From SXRF01 sp038043465 (GTDB lineage Bacteria; Pseudomonadota; Alphaproteobacteria; Rickettsiales; SXRF01): a stretch of 64,000 nucleotides of DNA. Below, in pieces: positions 31,306 through 39,630 of the stretch. The position numbers and the translations under genes are program-made. The notes under the pieces were generated by a model, which did not search any database, was not told the origin of the DNA, and saw only the letters and a program-made list of their open reading frames with translations. The stretch covers positions 3,883 to 67,882 of the forward strand of contig JBBTBX010000003.1 in assembly GCA_038043465.1 (NCBI GenBank), given 5' to 3'. The first letter of the stretch is position 1. Each line of letters opens with the position of its first letter.

Positions 31306-33072
31306 CTAATGAATTGAGTTGGTGAGTGGCTGCAACTCGACAAGAGCTTTGCGCATAGCTTCCTGATCGGCGTAGCTGTATTGCTTGCCAAAATGTTTAT
31401 CAAATTTTTCCTTATCTTCATCTTTCTCCGAAGGACGACCTTGCACTACTCTTTCCTTCCATGACAGTGGCGACTGGGAAATGTCATGTATCTGATCCAA
31501 CCGCGCCTGTTCTTTGGTCAAGTTGTCGGCTGGGGATTCATCTTCACGGATACGTTTGAGCGCGTATGCTTCACGTTTTTCATCGGCGAACGGCTTTTTA
31601 AGTATTGAATGCCATACTTCCGATGCTCCGGCTTTAAACTCTTTGGCATTTAGTTTAGCTGCACCATCAATCATGCGCTCCAGCGAAGCATCCATCCGCC
31701 CATCATCCCATAACCTTGCCGCTTCACCTTTGGCATACATATATGGAGTATAGGACATTGCCGAATTAATATAGGTGTTAGTATCTTGCCTATCTAATCC
31801 AAATTTGCCCACGGCAGAATCGCTAAACCAACCACGAATTTTGTTTTGCCCACGACCGATAGTATTAATAACCGGATTACCTACATTTTGTTTATAATGA
31901 TCAAACCCAGCGGGAGGATTTATAGCAGTGTTAGCCTCTGGATTAATAAGCAGCCCCCTATAGGTGGTTTGCGGGGTACGGAACACATGGAAAAAAGGCA
32001 CGGCAGGAGTCATATAAATCCCGCCTTTTATAATTGAGCGCACAACCCATTTAAATGGCTCGCTAATCTTTTCGCCTATAGTTTGTTTTTTATCTTGCTT
32101 TTCCGAAGCACTGCCATAAAGCGTGGTATTGAGACCATGAATTTTGTTGGCGATATGGTTATATACCTCACGATACATCAGCGTGCCGATATTATACACC
32201 GTAAAGCGTCCTTGCAGGTCAAGCATGCCTTCCAGATTGTAATTGCCGGTTACCTTGCCGTCTTTATCGATTTTAAAACTGCCGCCATTACGGGCAAGAT
32301 CGGAATCATAACCAAAACCAGGGCTGTGTTTATTTATAAAATTGCGCTGTGCGCGTAAGTAAAAAGAATAAGGCACTGATACTGCCCAATCTTCGCCACC
32401 GTTATAGCTTACATAACGCCACGCCGATTTTCCCGCTTCTTTAAAAGCTTTTTTGTAATCTATTTTGCCATTTTCATCTTTCCAATCATGCTTTACCTTG
32501 GAATCCATAATGTTAGCTATGTCGCGCCCAAACGCATCAAATACACTGGCGCAGAAGAAATCGAACGTAACAACAACGGCTTCATGCCCAAGAGACCTTC
32601 CGCCATTATTGGTAGGGCGGAAATTTACAAGATTTGCAGCTTGCGCCTCAGTTTTTCCAAATGATTTGGCGATAAATGTTATCGGTTTTCCGACAAAAGT
32701 ATCAATTGATTTAGCAATATATTGCAGAGGTTTAGATGATTTTATCTCAGATAGTTTCATGTTGGCTGAATAGCCACTCATGGCACCACCACGACCTACA
32801 TACCAACTGCCAAGCGCAAAGCCAACAGAACCCAAAACACCACGGGAAAACAGGCGGATAGCTGCTCTGCCCTGTGGCGTGGAATCCCAACGCAGATTTT
32901 TTTCTGCATCTTCCCAGTTTTTATATGATAATTCAGGGCTATAGTCACTAGTAGTTGTTTTTAATACACTGGAATCAGGCGTAGCAGAAGCCGTTGCTGG
33001 CGACGCGGTAGAAATACCGTCTTTTTTGCCAACTTCATTGTCTTTATCTTTATCAGACAACAGCTTATCCAT
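31306..33072 (-). CDS. Hypothetical protein, 588 aa
   Basis: Not recognised. Start ATG 33072. Residues 1-60 are charged then Ser/Thr/Ala-rich and disordered. A Gly-rich hydrophobic stretch follows at about 78-100 ('SRGVLGSVGFALGSWYVGRG'). The rest mixes amphipathic and weakly hydrophobic helices ('EAVVVTFDFFCASVFDAFGR', 'SIIKGGIYMTPAVPFFHVFR'), and the last 150 residues are charged and helical. No cleavable signal peptide. The layout resembles the two proteins encoded divergently at 33394-35991, so the three may act together at the membrane. The region upstream carries repeated TGGG boxes. Convergent with glutaryl-CoA dehydrogenase with almost no gap. Confidence 0.65.
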   Translation of the reverse strand: MDKLLSDKDKDNEVGKKDGISTASPATASATPDSSVLKTTTSDYSPELSYKNWEDAEKNLRWDSTPQGRAAIRLFSRGVLGSVGFALGSWYVGRGGAMSGYSANMKLSEIKSSKPLQYIAKSIDTFVGKPITFIAKSFGKTEAQAANLVNFRPTNNGGRSLGHEAVVVTFDFFCASVFDAFGRDIANIMDSKVKHDWKDENGKIDYKKAFKEAGKSAWRYVSYNGGEDWAVSVPYSFYLRAQRNFINKHSPGFGYDSDLARNGGSFKIDKDGKVTGNYNLEGMLDLQGRFTVYNIGTLMYREVYNHIANKIHGLNTTLYGSASEKQDKKQTIGEKISEPFKWVVRSIIKGGIYMTPAVPFFHVFRTPQTTYRGLLINPEANTAINPPAGFDHYKQNVGNPVINTIGRGQNKIRGWFSDSAVGKFGLDRQDTNTYINSAMSYTPYMYAKGEAARLWDDGRMDASLERMIDGAAKLNAKEFKAGASEVWHSILKKPFADEKREAYALKRIREDESPADNLTKEQARLDQIHDISQSPLSWKERVVQGRPSEKDEDKEKFDKHFGKQYSYADQEAMRKALVELQPLTNSIH

Positions 33073-33094
33073 ATTTTCTCAAATTTTACACGCT

Positions 33095-33149
33095 ACCATA
33101 AATTCCCATATTATCCCATAAAATGACGGTAAAAACCCAGAAAAACCCA
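33095..33149 (-). promoter_or_regulatory. Array of TGGG boxes at 10-bp spacing (MraZ-like operator)
   Basis: On the minus strand TGGG occurs at 33149-33146, 33139-33136, 33118-33115 and 33108-33105, with a degenerate TGG at 33098-33096. Spacings are 10, 21, 10 and about 10 bp, i.e. on one face of the helix. Direct TGGG repeats every 10 bp are the known binding pattern of MraZ. They lie 23-77 bases upstream of the 588-residue gene. No mraZ is in the window. Confidence 0.4.
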
Positions 33150-33260
33150 CACTTTTACCATCATAGTTTATTTATACCACGCCTCCAAACTGGACGCTAC
33201 TAAATCCACTCCGATTTTTGTGAATCTTTTGTTACAGTGGCGTAATAATTAACGGTTTTT

Positions 33261-33278
33261 AGGGGATAAAAATCCCCT
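33261..33278. other. Short hairpin in the divergent region
   Basis: AGGGGAT/ATCCCCT with an AAAA loop and T-rich flanks, within the 321-bp gap between the divergent unknown genes. It could act as a weak terminator or mRNA leader structure. Apart from this and the TGGG array the gap shows nothing clear. Confidence 0.4.
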
Positions 33279-33393
33279 TTATGACAGTTGTGTTAAACTT
33301 TTGTTTTGCAAGCGATATGCTATTGAGCCAGTGGCTTCCGCGTGATATTTTAAAAGGTGGAATATTGTGTAAAAATTTGAGACCAAAAACAAC

Positions 33394-34560
33394 ATGGGCT
33401 GGCAAAGCAAAATAGTGGACGGAGTCAAGGCAACCGGCGAGTATGTCGGTAGCTTTATTTCGCGCAATGGTCATGCACAACAGACCGTACCAGCGCAACA
33501 CCGCCTTTCTTCCATAGCCGGAATGTATTTTGGATGGGTGGGTGGCGACAAAGTACGCGATGCATTATTTGCCAAAAACCAAACCAGCGAGGGCGAATTC
33601 GTTGAGGTTAAGCGCGAAGATGTTCCTTTAATTTTGCGCCCTATATATCACAAAATTGAATGGAATCCACACTCTGAAGAATCTAGCGAAAAATGGAAGA
33701 AATTGCTGCACCAAACTATTCCCGCATTTACCGCTGCCGCCGGCACCATGGCAGGAAGCGCACTGATATTCCAACTTAACGGACGGTCAGCCGCTTTTAA
33801 GGAAACAATGCGTAAGATGAAAAATGGGGAAGCGGTAGGCTTTCATGAGGCAGATACCGCGACGCAATTCGGGCAATCTGGTATATATACTTGGCTTGCC
33901 GCCGCTACCGCTGGTGCCGGTGCTTCTTCCGCAATTCCAATATTATTTAGTCTAGGTATTAGCGGACGCTTTGCTGCCGCCAATGCCGCAAAAATTAATC
34001 TTACCAACTCAATCGGGGGGAATTTAAATTCGGAAAGAGCCTTGGGTGAACGCATGGATAAGATAGTTTTTTACGTAAAATCTGCCATTAACTCTGGCGG
34101 GAAAATCAGCAGAGATTGGTCAAAAATTTTTGTAGAACAATCCTTAGAGCCAAACTTCGGTAAGGTTCTAAATGTTCCCGGAGAAAAAGAAAAGGCTATT
34201 GATATAATCCATAAAACTGTTCAGGGAATATATGATAAACAACACAAGTCAGGTCTGCGTGGCGAAAAACTTATTGGTGCTGTTAGTAAGGAAATTAAAA
34301 ATCACTTAGGAATTATCAAACCAACTATTAACAGCCAAGGAAAAACAGAATATCACGGTATTGAGAAATTCGTGCGCGAGAAACTGGGATATAATTTCAG
34401 CAGTGCCATACTTGGCAATGCTATTCCATGGTCAAGAAGTTTGAATGAGGGCTTTACAAAACTTACAGGCATAGGAAAAGGATCTAGTGCAGCACGAACT
34501 GAAGAATATATCAGGCAACAGGAACGCAATGCAGCAAACCCTATACTGGGGAGAGGTTAG
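33394..34560 (+). CDS. Hypothetical membrane-associated protein, 388 aa
   Basis: Not recognised. Start ATG 33394 ('MGWQSKIVDGVKATGEYVGS'), without a visible ribosome site. Two or three small-residue hydrophobic stretches: about 110-132 ('AFTAAAGTMAGSALIFQL') and 164-198 ('YTWLAAATAGAGASSAIPIL' onward). The C-terminal 180 residues are soluble and basic. By eye it shares its order of parts with the next gene: 'LRPIYHKIEWNP', a loop, a Gly/Ala helix pair, then an Asn/Ser-rich segment. They are therefore probably ancient duplicates. Followed after three bases by that gene; clearly one operon. Function unknown. Confidence 0.65.
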   Translation: MGWQSKIVDGVKATGEYVGSFISRNGHAQQTVPAQHRLSSIAGMYFGWVGGDKVRDALFAKNQTSEGEFVEVKREDVPLILRPIYHKIEWNPHSEESSEKWKKLLHQTIPAFTAAAGTMAGSALIFQLNGRSAAFKETMRKMKNGEAVGFHEADTATQFGQSGIYTWLAAATAGAGASSAIPILFSLGISGRFAAANAAKINLTNSIGGNLNSERALGERMDKIVFYVKSAINSGGKISRDWSKIFVEQSLEPNFGKVLNVPGEKEKAIDIIHKTVQGIYDKQHKSGLRGEKLIGAVSKEIKNHLGIIKPTINSQGKTEYHGIEKFVREKLGYNFSSAILGNAIPWSRSLNEGFTKLTGIGKGSSAARTEEYIRQQERNAANPILGRG

Positions 34561-34563
34561 GAT

Positions 34564-35991
34564 ATGGAGGCAAGCAACATATTCCCTCAGACTCACAACC
34601 GAAAACCGGTTCCGGTTGCAGGTGGTTCGGAGATAGAGCATGCAAGCCCGGATGTTAACGGGAAAAGTGCCGCTGAATATGTCTATGAAGCAATGGCAAT
34701 GCATGAGAAGCCGCACAAAGGTATGGGAACCCCTCCACCTAAATTTCTCGAATGGATTGGCAATGCGGCTCTTTCTAATGCACCAAAAACCAGGTTTTCT
34801 GCTGCAGCAGGGCTTACTGCCGGTCTTATAACTGCTGGAACTATTGCCAACATCGTGACCGGATATAGTCTCAGCGGAAAAAAAATAACGAATGTTCCAG
34901 CTTTTCTGAAACCATTTAACGGAATTATAAAAGGCTATGAACCAGGAGACATAACCCCACGCAATAAATTCATAAGATATGCACATGCGACGGTATATAC
35001 GCTTGGCGGTATGTTGGGAATAAAACTTGCCACCGACATGGTTTATAAAAAATCCAAAGAAAAAGATAAAAATCCGATTTTTCTTGAAGACTATCTCGCG
35101 CACATTTCTAAAATGCAAAGTGACAATTGGAGCGTTCTTTCTGCTATTTCCGGCGGATTTGGCTCGGCAGCCGGTCTTTTTCTAATACCACTCCCAGGAT
35201 TTAATTACAGTATAAATATGGTTGGTGGCATCACCAGCATGCAGGATCGCAACACCACTGTTGGCGGTCTGAATAAAATAATCTCCGGAGCGACCACCGA
35301 TTCTTATCTACGCTTAAAAGAAGGTGCTTATTACCTTGCCAATTATGCCGTGGGAAACCCCGCCAAAGACCCAGAAAAAATCGAATATATCGCTTACAGC
35401 ATTTTAGGGCCTATTTTCAAAGAACAGCTTACCGCAAAGCATATCAAACAATTCACCGATGCTGTGCATGAAGTGCGCGACCATTACTGGCAGGAAGGCG
35501 GCATCCCTAAAGACAAGCGCGCCGAAGCAACCGATACTATGAAACAGGTATTTACCGGCGCAGGGCTTGAGGTTCTGTTAATCGATATGGGACTTAACCC
35601 GGCTTCAGTGATGTTTGACAAGGTCAACGGTATTATAGGTAAAATAGGCAATGTCGGAAAGGCAGATAAAATAAAAGAAAAACAGGATGCATATTGGACA
35701 GCCCTGCAGGAACGCTTGCCTAAATATGTCGCCGCCAACATCATATCGCAGGAACGGGCTGACTGGGTTAATGAAAGCATTGCCGATATGAAACAGGGCA
35801 AACCGCCTAAACCTGCGCCTGTCATTAAATCTGAGGTGGTTGAGGCACAGAAAAAACTGGAAAGCTCACCAAAAACAAAAGAAACTTCAATAGATAAGCT
35901 GATAAAATCTTCAACTAAACCAGGGGATTGGCGAGAAAGTATCCTGAAAAGGCGGCAGGAATCAGAGTCACCAAGATTAGTTGCTGAGTAA
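34564..35991 (+). CDS. Hypothetical membrane-associated protein, 475 aa, paralogue of the preceding gene
   Basis: Not recognised. Start ATG 34564. Hydrophobic stretches lie near 83-103 ('AAGLTAGLITAGTIANIVTG'), 140-160 ('ATVYTLGGMLGIKLATDMVY') and 190-215 ('LSAISGGFGSAAGLFLIPLP'). The segment 'LKPFNGIIKGYEPGDITPRN' parallels 'LRPIYHKIEWNPHSEESS' in the preceding protein. The C-terminal 200 residues are soluble, ending in a Lys/Glu/Pro-rich tail. Coupled with the preceding gene. The stop is followed after one base by repeat locus F. Function unknown. Confidence 0.65.
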   Translation: MEASNIFPQTHNRKPVPVAGGSEIEHASPDVNGKSAAEYVYEAMAMHEKPHKGMGTPPPKFLEWIGNAALSNAPKTRFSAAAGLTAGLITAGTIANIVTGYSLSGKKITNVPAFLKPFNGIIKGYEPGDITPRNKFIRYAHATVYTLGGMLGIKLATDMVYKKSKEKDKNPIFLEDYLAHISKMQSDNWSVLSAISGGFGSAAGLFLIPLPGFNYSINMVGGITSMQDRNTTVGGLNKIISGATTDSYLRLKEGAYYLANYAVGNPAKDPEKIEYIAYSILGPIFKEQLTAKHIKQFTDAVHEVRDHYWQEGGIPKDKRAEATDTMKQVFTGAGLEVLLIDMGLNPASVMFDKVNGIIGKIGNVGKADKIKEKQDAYWTALQERLPKYVAANIISQERADWVNESIADMKQGKPPKPAPVIKSEVVEAQKKLESSPKTKETSIDKLIKSSTKPGDWRESILKRRQESESPRLVAE

Positions 35992-35992
35992 A

Positions 35993-36121
35993 TAGGCATT
36001 AGGGATTGGGCTTTAGGCATTAGGGATTAGAGTGTCATTTCGAGCAAAGCTAGAAATCTTTGCTATTGATTTATAAGTAAAGATTCTTCCCTAACCCCTA
36101 ATGCCCAATGCCTAATCCCTG
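35993..36121. repeat. Inverted word-repeat locus F (7-nt period) with inner hairpin
   Basis: The left arm (35993-36033) is six 7-nt units near TAGGCAT or TAGGGAT; the right arm (36088-36121) is the reverse complement of the same words. Between them lies a 50-bp imperfect hairpin starting GTCATTTCGAGCAAAGC and including AAATCTTTGC with its near complement, a sequence type like the CGTCATTGCGAG repeats. The rest of the 325-bp gap before rpsB has an AT-rich TATACT run (36249-36254) and a GGCGC/GCGCC hairpin (36215-36227), possibly the rpsB leader. Confidence 0.8.
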
Positions 36122-36316
36122 GCTTACTTTTCCCTTGCAAATCCTCACAATCTATTGTAAACAGCCAGCTCTTCTTAATTATGAGAGGAAATTCACAGGT
36201 TGTGTGACGGTTTTGGCGCGGTGCGCCGGATACCATCCAGTGTCCTTATATACTATATATATATATGAGGAGTCACAACACACAGCCGAGGTTTAACTGG
36301 AAAAAAGGATTTTATT

Positions 36317-37213
36317 ATGTCTCTACCCGCATTTAACATGCGCGAGCTTATCGAAGCTGGCGTTCATTTCGGTCATAAAACCAAGCGTTGGAATCCGCGC
36401 ATGGCACCATTTATTTTTGGTACACGCAACGATATTCATATTATAGATCTCGGCAAGACTGTGCCGCTTCTGCATAAAGCACTCACCGCTGTGCGTGACG
36501 TAACCGCGCAGAACGGTCGTGTTTTGTTTGTCGGCACTAAACGCCAAGCAACCGAGCATGTAGCTGAAGCAGCAAAACGTTGCGGACAATATTATATCAA
36601 TGAACGTTGGCTGGGCGGTTTACTCACTAACTGGAGCACCATTCAGGTTTCCATCAGGACTTTACGCAAACTTGAAGAGCAACTTTCTAAACCGGATAAC
36701 GGCTTTACCAAGAAAGAATTGCTTTCTATGAGCCGTCACCGCGACAAGCTGGAAAGCTCACTGGGTGGCATTAAAGATATGGGTGGTCGTCCTGATTTGA
36801 TTTTTATCATCGACACCAACAAGGAAGATCTTGCCATTAAGGAAGCGCAGAAGCTGGGAATACCTATCGTAGCCATACTTGATAGCAACTGCACACCTGA
36901 CGGTATCACCTATCCGATTCCGGGCAATGATGATTCGACCCGTGCGATTCGCATGTATTGCCGTTTGATTTCCGATGCTGTTCTCGGCGGAATTCAGGCA
37001 AGCATTACTAAATCCGGTCGCGATATTGGCGCGTCGGAAAATGTTGAAGCAATCATTTCACCAGCGGAACTTGATTTAGCATCTGAGGGTAAAGATGAAG
37101 CTGATAATGCTGAAAGAGGCAAAAAATCCGGTCGCGGTGGGCGCAAAACAGAAGCTCCTGCTCCTAAAAAAGCACCAACCGTTATGGTTAAAAAGGCACC
37201 TGGAAAGAAGTAG
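36317..37213 (+). CDS. rpsB: 30S ribosomal protein S2
   Basis: Small-subunit protein on the back of the 30S head-body junction. It has 298 residues against about 241 in E. coli; the extra length is a C-terminal extension rich in Lys, Ala and Pro after 'SPAELDLASEGKDEA'. Core motifs: 'LIEAGVHFGHKTKRWNPRMA', 'HIIDLGKTVPLL', 'NERWLGGLLTNWSTI' and 'DLIFIIDTNKEDLAIKEA'. Start ATG 36317 with AAAGGA upstream. First gene of the translation/envelope row. Its stop is followed by repeat locus G, then tsf. Confidence 0.97.
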   Translation: MSLPAFNMRELIEAGVHFGHKTKRWNPRMAPFIFGTRNDIHIIDLGKTVPLLHKALTAVRDVTAQNGRVLFVGTKRQATEHVAEAAKRCGQYYINERWLGGLLTNWSTIQVSIRTLRKLEEQLSKPDNGFTKKELLSMSRHRDKLESSLGGIKDMGGRPDLIFIIDTNKEDLAIKEAQKLGIPIVAILDSNCTPDGITYPIPGNDDSTRAIRMYCRLISDAVLGGIQASITKSGRDIGASENVEAIISPAELDLASEGKDEADNAERGKKSGRGGRKTEAPAPKKAPTVMVKKAPGKK

Positions 37214-37214
37214 T

Positions 37215-37275
37215 TTAGGGGTTCAGAGGTCAGGGTTCAGAGGTCAGTAAATTGACCTCCGACCTCTGCCCACTA
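37215..37275. repeat. Inverted word-repeat locus G (7-nt period), rpsB-tsf junction
   Basis: The left arm (37215-37248) alternates 7-nt words GTTCAGA and GGTCAGG. The right arm (37252-37275) is the reverse complement with the same phase. It starts two bases after the rpsB stop and forms a compact hairpin with a three-base loop, so it could also attenuate rpsB-tsf transcription. Confidence 0.75.
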
Positions 37276-37310
37276 CTTGAACTAAACACAAACCAAAAAG
37301 GAACAAAAAA

Positions 37311-38486
37311 ATGACACAAGTAACCGCAGAAATGATTAAAAATCTCCGCGAAGCAACAGGCGCAGGCATGCTTGATTGCCGCAAAGCATTAACTGAAAAT
37401 GCTGGTAATATGGAAGAAGCCATGAACTGGCTGAAGAAAAAAGGTCTGTCCGCAGCCGCCAAAAAATCTGACCGCGTGGCGGCAGAAGGTCTGGTTGCTG
37501 TTGCTTCGTCAGGAAGCAAAGGCGCAGTGGTTGAACTGAATTCGGAAACCGATTTCGTTGCCCGCAATGAACAATTTCAGGCTCTCACTTCTAAAATCGC
37601 TAAACTCGCCCTTGCCGAAGGCGATGATGTTGAAAAATTGCGTGGATCTGTAGCTGCCGATATTACCTCGGCGATCGCAACTATTGGTGAAAATATGACC
37701 CTTCGCCGCAGCGCAACTTTGTCTGTAAGCAAGGGTGTTGTTGCAACTTATGTCCATAATGCTATTTCCGCCGGAATGGGAAAAATTGCAGTGCTGGTCG
37801 GGCTTGAATCCGATGGCGATGCAGGAAAACTGGAAGCCTTCGGCAAACAGCTGGCTATGCACATTGCTGCTTCTAATCCAAGCTACCAAAGCAAAGCTAA
37901 TGTTACCGAAAAAGACATCAAGCGCGAAGAAGACGCAGCAACTGAACAAGTAGCTAAATTCTTTGACAAATACAAAGTTTTTGAAAGCTCTGTAGCTAAA
38001 TACAAGGAAAAAATGAGCGGTGAACGTTCCTTCTCGGAAAAAATTCTGGAAGATAAACTGGCTGAACTTTCGCAGACTGTTCCAAATGTTGACGAGCTGC
38101 TTGCTGATTATGACACGCAGAGCAAAAGCGAAGACCGCAAAGAAAAACAGAATGCCGATAAGACCAAAAAACTTCTCGATGTATTTTTTGGAGAAGCAGC
38201 GTATATGCTGAAAAAAATCCGCTCTTATGGCGATGACGCTGCAATCAAACAGAAACTGAAACAGATTAAAGTTGAGCGTTTCTTTGAAGAAAGCGTGCTT
38301 GAAGAACAGGTTTTTGTTATTGATGGCAAAAGCAAAATTTCACAGGCTGTTGAATCGGCAGCTAAAGATATTGGCGCGCCAGTGAAAATAGCTAAGTTTA
38401 TCAGCTACCGCCTCGGCGAAGGCATCGAAAAAGCCCAGTCAGACTTTGCTGCTGAAGTCGCTGCTGCTGCCGGTGCTGCTGCTTAA
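37311..38486 (+). CDS. tsf: Elongation factor Ts with a large internal insertion
   Basis: Guanine-nucleotide exchange factor for EF-Tu. It has 391 residues against about 280-310 in relatives. The N-terminal UBA-like domain ('LREATGAGMLDCRKALTENA') and the EF-Tu contact 'TDFVARNEQF' (80-89) are intact. So is the end: 'VERFFEESVLEEQVFVIDG', then 'FISYRLGEGIEKAQSDF'. Between about 212 and 310 there are some 90 extra residues, very charged and helical ('FFDKYKVFESSVAKYKEKMS', 'KSEDRKEKQNADKTKKLLDV'), probably a coiled coil in the dimerisation-domain region. AAGGA precedes ATG 37311. Followed by a strong terminator. Confidence 0.96.
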   Translation: MTQVTAEMIKNLREATGAGMLDCRKALTENAGNMEEAMNWLKKKGLSAAAKKSDRVAAEGLVAVASSGSKGAVVELNSETDFVARNEQFQALTSKIAKLALAEGDDVEKLRGSVAADITSAIATIGENMTLRRSATLSVSKGVVATYVHNAISAGMGKIAVLVGLESDGDAGKLEAFGKQLAMHIAASNPSYQSKANVTEKDIKREEDAATEQVAKFFDKYKVFESSVAKYKEKMSGERSFSEKILEDKLAELSQTVPNVDELLADYDTQSKSEDRKEKQNADKTKKLLDVFFGEAAYMLKKIRSYGDDAAIKQKLKQIKVERFFEESVLEEQVFVIDGKSKISQAVESAAKDIGAPVKIAKFISYRLGEGIEKAQSDFAAEVAAAAGAAA

Positions 38487-38510
38487 ATCTAAGATTAATC
38501 CGGATTGGAT

Positions 38511-38546
38511 AAAAAGCTCCTCGCCTAAACACGAGGAGCTTTTTTA
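38511..38546 (+). terminator. Factor-independent terminator after tsf
   Basis: AAAAAGCTCCTCG pairs perfectly with CGAGGAGCTTTTT around an 8-nt loop, followed by T residues. The A-tract on the left side means it could also stop transcription from the other strand. It separates rpsB-tsf from the two unknown genes and pyrH. Confidence 0.92.
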
Positions 38547-38669
38547 TTTATCAATAGCTTGCCTGAGAAGAAGCCATAAAAAAAACTGTCACACAATCTT
38601 AACTTTTGTTTAGATAGACAACATATATGATAAACCTATCTCTAATAAAAACAGAATTGGCATATTTAA

Positions 38670-39620
38670 ATGGAAAATTATCACACTAAAATAGCTGAAA
38701 CTTTAAAAACCCTGCTTAAAGAGTTGGATGGTGAACAACCAGCTGGAATAAATATAGGTTCTGTTACTTATAACAAAGACAGCTTAACCATAGAATTATT
38801 TCCTGCTACTTTTTTCAAAGGCTGGGAAATAATAAACAATTTACTCGATAACTTCAAAAAAACAGGGATTATTGTAGATAAAGAGTATAACTTGGTAAAT
38901 GAGGAAGTTATAAATCAGGGAGTGGAAGTTAATGGAGGAAAATGCGATTTAACTTTAAGATATGACCCTCAGAAGAAAAATATTAATATTACTTTTAACC
39001 CCAGATTAAACCCGCAAGAGTTATATACGCATCTGATTAACTCTGTTGAGCTTGTCCAAAGAGAAAATGGCGCGAGCTGTACAAAGCCTGCAACACTTGT
39101 AAAAGAGGAAGACTCACTGATACAGTCAGATTTATCATGCGAAAAAATGCAAATAATAAATCAATTAGAAAAATTAAAAAGTATGAATCAATGTCATGGT
39201 TATATGAAATCATACTATAAAGACTTGGAATATTCTGGCAATGATGAATTTGTTATGAGATATTTACCAACTGGTAATGGGAAAGATGAAGCTATAAGCT
39301 TTTTGAAAAAAATCATCAGTGGTGGATTTTTGGATAAAGCTGACCCTAAGATAGATATTAGCCAGCTAAAAAATGGAACTAAGCTTTATTTAACAAATTT
39401 TGATTTAGAAACCAAAATACAGGACAACCTGTTTCATGTGGTTTTTAAGCCAAAATTATCTGATGATATAGTTATAAATAATTTAGAGAGAGCCATAAAT
39501 AGAGCCTTTTCCACTGAAGCACCAAGCGAAAGAGAAAGTCCTGAAAGCTTTGTAAAACGCATGACGCTGGAGTCAACGGATAAGACTGCATCCAGAACTA
39601 GAAACTCATTAAATAGATGA
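38670..39620 (+). CDS. Hypothetical protein with two copies of an unknown domain, 316 aa
   Basis: Not recognised. Start ATG 38670. Two halves (about 5-130 and 165-297) share a pattern. Each has a leading helix, a strand ('DSLTIELFPATFF' / 'DEFVMRYLPTGNG'), a helix ('WEIINNLLDNFKK' / 'EAISFLKKIISGG'), a polar strand region, and a strand-turn-helix ('INITFNPRLNPQELYTHLIN' / 'FHVVFKPKLSDDIVINNLER'). The next gene carries two more such units. No signal peptide or membrane helix; AT-rich. It lies between the tsf terminator and pyrH, where most relatives have tsf next to pyrH. Function unknown. Confidence 0.65.
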   Translation: MENYHTKIAETLKTLLKELDGEQPAGINIGSVTYNKDSLTIELFPATFFKGWEIINNLLDNFKKTGIIVDKEYNLVNEEVINQGVEVNGGKCDLTLRYDPQKKNINITFNPRLNPQELYTHLINSVELVQRENGASCTKPATLVKEEDSLIQSDLSCEKMQIINQLEKLKSMNQCHGYMKSYYKDLEYSGNDEFVMRYLPTGNGKDEAISFLKKIISGGFLDKADPKIDISQLKNGTKLYLTNFDLETKIQDNLFHVVFKPKLSDDIVINNLERAINRAFSTEAPSERESPESFVKRMTLESTDKTASRTRNSLNR

Positions 39621-39630
39621 ACAAAAAATC

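Noticed and set aside
34432..35118. 228-codon minus-strand frame
   Set aside because: Shadow spanning the junction of two coherent plus-strand genes; its composition is that of antisense sequence.
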